DNA from: Dorea sp.
GTDB taxonomy: Bacteria > Bacillota_A > Clostridia > Lachnospirales > Lachnospiraceae
Direction of reading: 5' to 3'
Assembly (NCBI GenBank): GCA_016295505.1
Contig: JAEDLC010000055.1
Location: 1-12,217 of the forward strand
DNA length: 12,217 bases
Numbering within the stretch: the first letter of the stretch is position 1; each line of letters starts with the position of its first letter. Position numbers and translations under genes: made by a program. Of this stretch, positions 6,588-12,217 are shown one piece after another. Below the pieces are notes generated by a model, which searched no databases, was not told where the DNA came from, and saw only the letters and a list, made by a program, of their open reading frames with translations.

Positions 6588-7457
6588 TTAATACCTCAGC
6601 TTGATATCTGAGAGATGAACGGGAACACGATATCCCTTGCTTTTCATCATATATTCCATGCCTTTTTTCGCAAGATCGATGTGATTCTGGGGTGCCACCA
6701 TGATCTCTTTGACGGGAAGATTCTCTTCACTTAGCTGAATTTTGATAAATGGGATCATAAATCCGTCTTTTTCACGAAAGTTTACCTCTGTACCTTTCTG
6801 CTTTTTGAAGATAAACCGGTATTCTTGCTCTTCCTTGAAGGCTTCATGCTTGAAAAACATCGCATACACGGCTGCGATCTTCTGGAATTTGCGGCAGGCC
6901 TTCCGATAGACCGGATCTTCCGGATTCTTCTCTCCGGCTTCCAGAATCCTTTCAAAAGGTGTCTGAAAAAGCTCCGGAAGGTAATCACTGATGATCTTGC
7001 GAATCAGTCTTTTCTGCTGTTCGGAATCATAGATAACAAACCCATGATAATCGATGACATTTGCCTCGCCGATACGCTGCACGATCTTCTCGCTGTCAAG
7101 TCCGATATTATAACCGGTCTTGCTGCCGAATTCAGACCACATGGTGATACTGTCCCTGCAGTTGGAAAATGACAGCACAAAGTATTCCTTGTTTTTACCG
7201 CCTGCCAGGAATACCGCCTCCTCCAGCACGTCTCTCAGGAACATTTTCTTCTGAGATTCTTTTTTGATATTTTCCTCGCAGACGGCTTCAATAATCCGCG
7301 TAATATATGAAAATTCATCCGGGTCATTCAAGAAATCACTCTTCGTTGCCCAGAAGCAATTATGATTCACGATTCCGTTAATTCCATTGCTTTTTGTATA
7401 ATGATACAGAATACTTCCCGGTTCTGCCTGTTTCAGTTTCACCTGTCTGCTTGCCAT
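6588..7457 (-). CDS. DUF2971 domain-containing protein
   Basis: A 289-residue soluble protein with the DUF2971 layout: an opening LYHYT (17-21), WATKSDFLNDPDEF (36-49), a central SFS…DSITMWSEFG…GYNIGLD segment, and a late EEQEYRF around residues 209-215. No signal peptide or membrane segment. The function of the family is not settled; members are often seen in accessory or defence-type regions. The H-Y-T near the N-terminus and the Glu in EYRF are laid out a little like the His and Glu of ADP-ribosyltransferase-fold proteins, but this is only a pattern comparison. It starts 11 bases after the crcB stop with AGGAGG overlapping that stop, and is the last gene of the group. Confidence 0.82.
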   Translation of the reverse strand: MASRQVKLKQAEPGSILYHYTKSNGINGIVNHNCFWATKSDFLNDPDEFSYITRIIEAVCEENIKKESQKKMFLRDVLEEAVFLAGGKNKEYFVLSFSNCRDSITMWSEFGSKTGYNIGLDSEKIVQRIGEANVIDYHGFVIYDSEQQKRLIRKIISDYLPELFQTPFERILEAGEKNPEDPVYRKACRKFQKIAAVYAMFFKHEAFKEEQEYRFIFKKQKGTEVNFREKDGFMIPFIKIQLSEENLPVKEIMVAPQNHIDLAKKGMEYMMKSKGYRVPVHLSDIKLRY

Positions 7458-7468
7458 TTTCTCTCCTC

Positions 7469-7834
7469 CTATTTCACCAGAAACTGTGCTGCAAACACCG
7501 CCAGCACTCCCAACACGACACTCAGAACCGCATACGTAAGTGCGACCCCTGTATTTCCACTCTGGAGCAGATCTGTCGTCTCAAATGCAAATGTAGAAAA
7601 TGTTGTAAATCCGCCGCAGATACCCACTTTCAGAAACAGAATCAGATGTGGATCCACAGATGAATTCTTCGCTGCCAGCGCTGCGATCAGGCCGATCGCA
7701 AATGCACCTATGATATTAATGAGAAATGTTTTCACGGGAAATACGGGCTGTGCCTTCATCGGAATCAGGCCGATCAGATACCTGCATACTGCCCCGATGA
7801 AACCGCCCAGTCCCACAAATATACAATTTACCAT
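7469..7834 (-). CDS. crcB: Fluoride efflux channel CrcB/Fluc
   Basis: A 121-residue hydrophobic protein with four predicted membrane helices, the standard size of one Fluc subunit. Family motifs are GGFIGAVCRY (10-19), FLINIIGAFAIG in helix 2 with its pore Asn, and GICGGFTTFSTF in helix 3, containing the Phe/Thr/Ser residues that line the fluoride pore and the Na site. Fluc channels are dual-topology dimers that let fluoride leak out of the cytosol. Gram-positive bacteria often have two adjacent crcB genes; only one is seen here, so it would form a homodimer. It overlaps the end of the aminopeptidase gene by 7 bases, with its ribosome site (AAGGAG) inside that gene, so it is translationally coupled. 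No fluoride riboswitch lies directly upstream. Confidence 0.95.
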   Translation of the reverse strand: MVNCIFVGLGGFIGAVCRYLIGLIPMKAQPVFPVKTFLINIIGAFAIGLIAALAAKNSSVDPHLILFLKVGICGGFTTFSTFAFETTDLLQSGNTGVALTYAVLSVVLGVLAVFAAQFLVK

Positions 7835-9180
7835 AACTGATATACTCCTTCGCTTTCTTCCACGACAGAAGTCTGATAGAACTGCTTTGCCGCATGAATC
7901 AGATAATCCGTATCTTTCACACCGCCGGTCTCATAGGGTGAATGCATAGCAAGCTGCGCCAGACCGACATCCACCGTATTCAACGCTACCTGCGTATTCG
8001 AGATATTACCAAGCGTTGAACCCCCCGGCAGATCCGAGCGGTTCAGGAATGTCTGATACGGAACCTTTGCAGCTTCACAGATTCTGGTAAATACCGCTGC
8101 CGCCATTCCGTCCGTGGTATACTTCTGATTCGCACTGTACTTGATCACGACGCCGCCGTTAGGATATGGACGGTTGGTCGGGCATGCCTTATCCGCCTGA
8201 TTCGGATGAACCGCATGTGCATTATCCGCGGACAACATAAAGCTGGAAGCCAGTGCCTGATGATACTGTCCGTTTGTCCGGCCGAGACCTTCATTGATGC
8301 GAAGCAGTGTATCCAGCAGAAATGTAGATGCCGCCCCCTGTTTCGTACCGCTTCCGACTTCTTCATTGTCAAAGACACAATGTACCGGGATACTGTCTCC
8401 ATCCTCTGCTGTCAGAAATGCCTGCAGGGATGCAAATGCGCACTGCAGATCATCCAGCTTGCCGATGGACATGAATTCCTCATCTGCTCCCCAGATGCTT
8501 CCTCCCATCCGGTTATACAGGAACAGGTCATTGCCCACAATATCCTCTGCACATACTCCGGCTGCCTCTGCAATCTGCTTCATGAAAGTTCCCTTTTCAC
8601 ATCCCATTCCATAGAGCGGAAGCAGATCCTTCTGCGCATTGTATTTATAACCATCATTGGCTTCCCGGTTCATATGGATTGCCAGATTCGGAATCATCAC
8701 AAGATCCCGGTCCACAGATACCAGCTTCGTCACCAGACGACTGCCTTCCCGCACAACCAGTCTTCCCGCCACCGAAAGCGGTCGGTCAAACCACGGTGCA
8801 CAGAGCATACCACCATAACGCTCCACATTCAGCTTCACATATTGTCCTTCCACTTCCATCTCCGGATGTTCCTTGATCTTAAAAGACGGGGAATCACTGT
8901 GACTTGCCATAATCTGAAATCCCCGGAAATCTTTCTTCGGGATCCGAAATGCCAGAATCGAAGATCCGTTTCTGGTCACATAATATCTGCCGCCTTCCTG
9001 CAATTCCCAGCTCCGACTCTCCAGCAGCTGCTGATAGCCCTTTTTTTCAAGTCTCTGCTTCATATTCTGTACTGCATGAAACGGGCTCGGGCTTGCTGTG
9101 ATAAATTCAAATAACTGCCGAACCGTTTCATGATTATGTTCTTTATCCGCTTCTGCCTGATTATTTCTGATCTCTTCCAT
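7828..9180 (-). CDS. apeB: M18 family aminopeptidase
   Basis: A cytosolic dizinc aminopeptidase of 450 residues, close to the family's usual size. Putative metal ligands and catalytic residues appear in order: His94-x-Asp96 (ASHSDSPS), Asp243 (GKLDDLQ), Glu273-Glu274 (FDNEEVGSGT), Asp319 (SADNAHAVHP) and His413 (MHSPYETGG). These line up well with eukaryotic aspartyl aminopeptidase. M18 enzymes trim N-terminal residues, often acidic, from peptides and form large tetrahedral assemblies. I chose the ATG at 9180 because GAGGAG lies 9 bases before it; a GTG 7 codons upstream (9201) gives a longer form with a poor ribosome site. It follows the FliB-like gene by 39 bases and overlaps crcB. Confidence 0.94.
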   Translation of the reverse strand: MEEIRNNQAEADKEHNHETVRQLFEFITASPSPFHAVQNMKQRLEKKGYQQLLESRSWELQEGGRYYVTRNGSSILAFRIPKKDFRGFQIMASHSDSPSFKIKEHPEMEVEGQYVKLNVERYGGMLCAPWFDRPLSVAGRLVVREGSRLVTKLVSVDRDLVMIPNLAIHMNREANDGYKYNAQKDLLPLYGMGCEKGTFMKQIAEAAGVCAEDIVGNDLFLYNRMGGSIWGADEEFMSIGKLDDLQCAFASLQAFLTAEDGDSIPVHCVFDNEEVGSGTKQGAASTFLLDTLLRINEGLGRTNGQYHQALASSFMLSADNAHAVHPNQADKACPTNRPYPNGGVVIKYSANQKYTTDGMAAAVFTRICEAAKVPYQTFLNRSDLPGGSTLGNISNTQVALNTVDVGLAQLAMHSPYETGGVKDTDYLIHAAKQFYQTSVVEESEGVYQLW

Positions 9181-9219
9181 ATATCGATTCTCCTCTGTCA
9201 CCTGTCATTTCCATGCCAT

Positions 9220-10365
9220 CTATACCTGTTTCCAGAAAATCGGCACCATCTGATCTTCCATCATCTCTTCCATTTGATTCAGATTCAGATCAGAATGCTC
9301 CAACTCCCTGGAATATCGGTACGCAATCTCCACCACATCCTGCGCATCCAGCGTTTTTTCATTCTTCATCCAGCGCGCCGCCAGAAGTTCCCGGATCAAA
9401 AGTACACTGATCACCGCCATCTGCGCCTTCGCATAGGCTCTTCCATCGTACACTGCCCCGCAGAAATAAGTACTGAGAAAGTAGATCAGAAGCTGTTCAC
9501 ACTGTACGCTCCATTCCGGCATGTGTACGTAAAGCCATTCAGAAAATTCCCTCTGAACCTCTGTATAATGCTTCTGTCCCTTCCGGTAGAGCAGAGTCTC
9601 CGCTTCCCGAAGCTGCGGCTCCCAATCGTCTCTGAGACGTTCCAACTGATCCAGATTCCAGAACATCTGTCTGACATAGCGAAACTGCTGTTCTTCATTA
9701 TCCTGAGCCATCTGAATCTTCTTCTGAACATATGCCTTTACAGCTTTCGTCTGATACCGTTCCAACACTTCCTGGCAGGAGAATATCTCTCCCTTTTTGA
9801 TCCGTACCTGCATGTCATGCGCGATCGCAAGAATCAGACCGGCTCTCAGACTCATCGGTTTCTCCCGGTCCTGCAGAATCCGGATCATCAGATCCCGTCC
9901 GTCCAGAAGCTCGGAATATAAAAATGGATCAAAGTCCTCATATTCCTCTTCACCACCTTTTTCATACGACAGAAATCTCACCGGCTCTTTCTTTGCAAGC
10001 AGGATCTTCGCCACTTCCGGACAGGAAACCGACAGCGTGATCTCTCTGACATTTTCAAATTCTTCCACATGCCTGGGATAACGTCTGCAGGTTCTGCACA
10101 GGCTGTCTTTCCCCAGTTCGATATACATCTCACATAAGTTATCCTCTTTCAGAAATGCACATCTCTTATCTTCCGACTGCCGGAAGGTCCCCTCCTTCCA
10201 GTCCACAGAGCTTCGAAGCTTCTTTCGGAAAGTCCCTCTTACCTTTCGGTACCTCTCCAACGCTCTCTGATCTGCCACAATCTGCCAGCCCGCACAGCAG
10301 GTATCCTCACATCTGTCTGCCACGCACTGGAACTGATGATAATAATCCGGTATCGTATATAACAA
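9220..10365 (-). CDS. FliB-family Cys-rich protein (annotated as flagellin lysine N-methylase)
   Basis: The protein has the cysteine pattern of FliB-like proteins: an N-terminal YTIPDYYHQFQC…C…TCCAGW with Cys14/19/23/24, then Cys69, Cys78 and a CRTC pair (90/93) followed by YPR. This Cys-rich block probably binds a metal centre. The remaining C-terminal part is helical and charged. In Salmonella FliB methylates flagellin lysines, but no flagellar gene is in the window, and such paralogues are common in non-motile Lachnospiraceae, so the real target is unknown. I take the TTG at 10365 as start, because AAAGGAG lies 8 bases before it and family members begin a few residues before 'PDYY'. An ATG at 10392 adds 9 residues but lacks a ribosome site and contains that Shine-Dalgarno sequence. 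It opens a packed minus-strand group with apeB and crcB. Confidence 0.82.
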   Translation of the reverse strand: MLYTIPDYYHQFQCVADRCEDTCCAGWQIVADQRALERYRKVRGTFRKKLRSSVDWKEGTFRQSEDKRCAFLKEDNLCEMYIELGKDSLCRTCRRYPRHVEEFENVREITLSVSCPEVAKILLAKKEPVRFLSYEKGGEEEYEDFDPFLYSELLDGRDLMIRILQDREKPMSLRAGLILAIAHDMQVRIKKGEIFSCQEVLERYQTKAVKAYVQKKIQMAQDNEEQQFRYVRQMFWNLDQLERLRDDWEPQLREAETLLYRKGQKHYTEVQREFSEWLYVHMPEWSVQCEQLLIYFLSTYFCGAVYDGRAYAKAQMAVISVLLIRELLAARWMKNEKTLDAQDVVEIAYRYSRELEHSDLNLNQMEEMMEDQMVPIFWKQV

Positions 10366-10423
10366 AGTATCTTCTCCTTTCTGCAGCCGCATACATTACA
10401 ATCGCATCATTTCCTGTCACATC

Positions 10424-10460
10424 TTCTGTAATCACATTTTCTATGATTATATCACAGAAA
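10424..10460 (-). promoter_or_regulatory. Extended -10 promoter inside a palindromic operator-like site
   Basis: On the minus strand TATAAT (10451-10446) is preceded by TGA, giving a perfect extended -10; no good -35 is seen. The same bases lie in a dyad: TTTCTATGAT (10438-10447) and ATCACAGAAA (10451-10460) are inverted copies with one mismatch around a 3-base centre. A third half-site, TTCTGTAAT, lies at 10424-10432, 15 bases from the second. It sits in the 102-base gap before the FliB-like gene. A repressor bound here would cover the -10. There is no T-run, so a terminator is unlikely. Confidence 0.55.
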
Positions 10461-10467
10461 CATCCAT

Positions 10468-11028
10468 TTACTCTATATCTTCCAGACTTGCACGATATAA
10501 TTCATAATCCCATCTGCTTTCCTCGGACAGTGCCTGATATTTATTGTCTGTCACATGAAGACGATACTCATCCCGCAGTCCCTTGTAAAACGTATCGGCA
10601 TGTGTTTCCCGGATCTTCCTTGCATATCGTTCCAGACAAGTGCTCTCCAGATATTCCAGATCTCCGAAACATACATCTTCAAACTGCTGTCGCATGAATT
10701 CCAGTAACTCCTGATCCGTCAGTTCATCCATCGATTCATTTTTATAATGATAAAAGATCTCCTGCAGTCTTCCCAGAGTGTCCACATAAGTGCTGCTGTC
10801 TATGTACTGAGAATCGCAGAAGTTCTCGATGATCTGCGGCAGAATTCCTTCCCCGAATTCCACTCTCCGGTTCTCCTTCAGGGTATCTTTTCTGCGCGTC
10901 ATCAGCTCCTGCGCCTGTTCTTCAGTCAGTGCAAGCCCAAATCGTTCCGAATGACGGTTACACTCCATCACCCGCGCAATCTCCTGCTTTCTCTGTTCCT
11001 CCTCCATCAGCGCAAACATCTCATCCAT
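10468..11028 (-). CDS. DUF6323-like protein
   Basis: A soluble, strongly charged protein of 186 residues, apparently all helical, with no signal peptide, membrane segment, or obvious catalytic motif. Its sequence (FGLALTEEQAQELM, EFGEGILPQIIENFCDSQYI, LLEFMRQQFEDVCFGD) resembles what I recall as DUF6323, a family of unknown function usually next to DUF6179; this is memory, not a search. The start is the ATG at 11028, with AAGGAGGT 9 bases upstream; a longer frame from a TTG at 11052 is less likely. The ATG overlaps the DUF6179 stop (TAATG), so the two are translationally coupled and probably act together. Confidence 0.78.
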   Translation of the reverse strand: MDEMFALMEEEQRKQEIARVMECNRHSERFGLALTEEQAQELMTRRKDTLKENRRVEFGEGILPQIIENFCDSQYIDSSTYVDTLGRLQEIFYHYKNESMDELTDQELLEFMRQQFEDVCFGDLEYLESTCLERYARKIRETHADTFYKGLRDEYRLHVTDNKYQALSEESRWDYELYRASLEDIE

Positions 11029-11873
11029 TATCCAATGACCTCCTTCAGACAATGATTCTCTATCCCGTTTTTCAGTTCAAATGCCAGATCATCCAGGTCT
11101 CTGCTCAGATATCGATACAGTTCTTCCTCTCCTCCATATATCTGATTGACAAGAATCTTCAGTGCCACTTCCAGTCGACCTTTCAGCTCCTTTGCCTTCA
11201 CCTCATTCATGTACAGCGCCTCTTCGATCTGCAGATATTCTTCTTTTGAAAGCTCCGTTTCAGTCAGGTCAATCTCCGCCAGCATACAGCATAGTATTCT
11301 GCGAAGCGGCGTCTGACACACATTTACAAAGTACTCCTCATACTCCGGATACCGCTCCCTGTTCACAGCTCTCACATATGCCTTCGGAAACCGTGAAAGA
11401 AACTGCTGTTCCTTGTCGATACTCCAAAGATACTCATATATCCGGTCAATTCCACAGGCTTTCACATCGTTTCCAAGAGCTGGATAATCCAGTGTCAGTA
11501 TATGCTCCTGTGGTTTCAGTCTCGCATCATACCACAGAAAGAATTCCGGGATTCCTTTCCGGAATGTCTCCTCATACGCCCGGTTTCCGTAGCTGTCAAA
11601 CTGCTCCGCAATCTGATTGTAGCATTTTCTCGCATCCTGCGTCTTCTTGAGAACCAGCTCATATCCCAGTTCATATGCTTCTCTGGCAGCCACCTTTTTT
11701 CCCGGGCACAGCTCATCTTTCCCTGCCCCCAAAGTATACTCCTGAATGCAGTATAACACTGCTCTCATCAGCTGCTGCGCCGCCTCATAGGTAATGGATG
11801 TGCTGGCTTTTCCCGTATATTTCCACGACAGCTCCTTTACCAGCGGTAATAGTTCCTCCGGCCTGTATCGCAT
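11028..11873 (-). CDS. DUF6179-like protein
   Basis: A 281-residue soluble, helix-rich protein resembling what I recall as DUF6179, partner of DUF6323. Recognisable stretches are the N-terminal RPEELLPLVKELSWKYTGK, the 'SSSITYE'-like STSITYEAAQQLM segment with an aliphatic helix after it, and LTLDYPALGND in the middle. No membrane span, signal peptide, cysteine cluster or known catalytic triad is visible, so no function can be assigned. Ribosome site GGGAGGAAA lies just before the ATG. It is the first gene of a two-gene unit, overlapping its partner by one base, and it faces away from the putative structured RNA on the right. Confidence 0.78.
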   Translation of the reverse strand: MRYRPEELLPLVKELSWKYTGKASTSITYEAAQQLMRAVLYCIQEYTLGAGKDELCPGKKVAAREAYELGYELVLKKTQDARKCYNQIAEQFDSYGNRAYEETFRKGIPEFFLWYDARLKPQEHILTLDYPALGNDVKACGIDRIYEYLWSIDKEQQFLSRFPKAYVRAVNRERYPEYEEYFVNVCQTPLRRILCCMLAEIDLTETELSKEEYLQIEEALYMNEVKAKELKGRLEVALKILVNQIYGGEEELYRYLSRDLDDLAFELKNGIENHCLKEVIG

Positions 11874-11886
11874 CCGCTTTTCCTCC

Positions 11887-11914
11887 CTGACATTACTTTA
11901 CATATTTCCATTAT
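11887..11914 (+). promoter_or_regulatory. Weak candidate promoter for the structured RNA
   Basis: CTGACA (11887-11892, 5/6 to TTGACA) and CATTAT (11909-11914, 4/6) are spaced by 16 bases on the plus strand. A start near 11921 would precede the hairpin series. An alternative, TTTACA at 11897, has a poor 19-base spacing to TATTCT. Offered only as a candidate. Confidence 0.3.
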
Positions 11915-11922
11915 GGAACCTT

Positions 11923-11951
11923 ATTCTACTCCCGCCAGAAAAAGGATACAA
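11923..11951 (-). promoter_or_regulatory. Candidate promoter for the DUF6179/DUF6323 unit
   Basis: On the minus strand TTGTAT (11951-11946) and TAGAAT (11928-11923, 5/6) have a 17-base spacing; the -35 is only 3/6. Transcription would start about 45 bases before the DUF6179 ATG. It overlaps the start region of the divergent RNA, so the two could interfere. Confidence 0.35.
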
Positions 11952-12168
11952 GGCTTGAAAAAGCCCCGATTTTATGGTAATGTGCCTCCTGATATTGAGG
12001 ACGGATACACATTGGATTTGCCAGGATGTGGGGACACAGGCAAAAACTTGCCACGGATAAGATGGAACGCGTAGAACGACGTAGCGCACATGCTTTGGGC
12101 GTATAGGAAATATCTTGCCGCTGCCTGCCAGAAGATACGCTTCTCAACTGTGTTCCGAGACTGAAAGA

Positions 12169-12206
12169 GGGCAATAATGCATGAATTTTGCATTATCGCC
12201 CTTTTT
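12169..12206 (+). terminator. Intrinsic terminator of the putative ncRNA
   Basis: GGGC (12169-12172) pairs with GCCC (12198-12201), and after one A-C mismatch ATAATGCA (12174-12181) pairs with TGCATTAT (12189-12196); the loop is 7 bases and five T follow. The T-run gives plus-strand polarity. On the minus strand only a CTCTTTC tract follows, so two-way use would be weak. It ends a plus-strand transcript for which no protein gene is visible. Confidence 0.85.
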
Positions 12207-12217
12207 ATTATGCACAA

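Larger units (their letters stand above)
11921..12206 (+). ncRNA. Putative structured non-coding RNA (class not established)
   Basis: No convincing protein is encoded here, but complementary arms are dense and nested. Hairpin 1: GGCTT/AAGCC closing a GAAA tetraloop (11952-11965). Hairpin 2: AATGTG/CACATT (11979-11984 with 12008-12013) around CCTC/GAGG. Hairpin 3: TTGCC/GGCAA (12018-12022 with 12039-12043) around TGTG/CACA and a GGGA loop. Hairpin 4: CGG, AAGAT and ACGC (12054-12070) matched in order by GCGT, ATCTT and CCG (12099-12120). GAAG/CTTC follows at 12131-12143, then a strong terminator. GGCAA can instead pair with the next TTGCC, a possible switch. The size suggests a class such as raiA-motif RNA or 6S RNA; I cannot confirm either by eye. 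The start is uncertain. Confidence 0.5.

Noticed and set aside
8206..9114. Plus-strand open frame of 302 codons
   Set aside because: It lies wholly opposite the M18 aminopeptidase, which has full metal-binding motifs; the translated sequence is Cys/His/Ile-rich shadow text.
9130..9921. Plus-strand open frame of 263 codons, hydrophobic in places
   Set aside because: It is antisense to the FliB-like gene and its Leu/Pro/His-rich sequence is typical of a reversed Glu/Arg-rich gene; no ribosome site.
11921..12206. tmRNA, RNase P RNA or SRP RNA
   Set aside because: None of their recognisable conserved blocks (tmRNA GGGG…TTCGA ends, RNase P GAGGAAAGTCC, SRP GGAAG/AGCA core) is present.
11898..12217. 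Small minus-strand open frames in the right-hand gap (63-82 codons)
   Set aside because: They overlap each other in different frames, lack good ribosome sites and family resemblance, and cross the hairpins of the putative RNA.
1..12217. CRISPR array, tRNA genes or rRNA
   Set aside because: No regularly spaced direct repeats, cloverleaf folds with TTCGAAT arms, or rRNA blocks were found on reading both strands.

Overview
The window looks like chromosome from an anaerobic, low-to-mid GC Gram-positive gut-type bacterium, most likely a Lachnospiraceae member. This is inferred from strong AGGAGG ribosome sites, sigma-A-like promoters, tyrosine-dependent ThiH instead of oxygen-dependent ThiO, the short 'family 2' type ThiF, a two-cluster ferredoxin-nitroreductase, an Rpn-type nuclease gene and a DUF6179/DUF6323 pair. 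No genus can be assigned from the sequence alone.

Layout. (1) Bases 1-1326, minus strand: a ferredoxin-nitroreductase followed by a lipoprotein that runs off the left edge. (2) Bases 1376-5304, plus strand: a thiamine thiazole operon. A near-consensus promoter leads into a TPP riboswitch with its own terminator, a second terminator-like hairpin with a competing antiterminator, and then thiS-thiF-thiG-thiH and a ThiE/TenI-family gene. Together these make the thiazole half of thiamine: ThiF adenylates ThiS, ThiH supplies dehydroglycine from tyrosine, ThiG closes the ring, and the last protein probably acts on the thiazole product. The last gene lacks the Mg-binding aspartates of true ThiE and looks TenI-like. 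No pyrimidine-branch genes (thiC, thiD) are present. (3) Bases 5305-6587: an AT-rich island with an Rpn/PD-(D/E)XK nuclease-like gene between inverted repeats. (4) Bases 6588-10365, minus strand: a tightly packed group read in the order FliB-like Cys-rich protein, M18 aminopeptidase, CrcB fluoride channel, DUF2971 protein. It is headed by an extended -10 promoter embedded in a palindrome. (5) Bases 10468-11873, minus strand: DUF6323 and DUF6179, translationally coupled and of unknown function. (6) Bases 11874-12217: no gene, but a series of nested hairpins ending in a strong plus-strand intrinsic terminator, read here as a structured non-coding RNA transcribed divergently from the DUF6179 operon.

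The best leads for something undescribed are the structured RNA at the right edge, the DUF6179/DUF6323 pair beside it, the palindromic control site before the FliB-like gene, and the second attenuator in the thi leader. Most metabolic genes here are ordinary.
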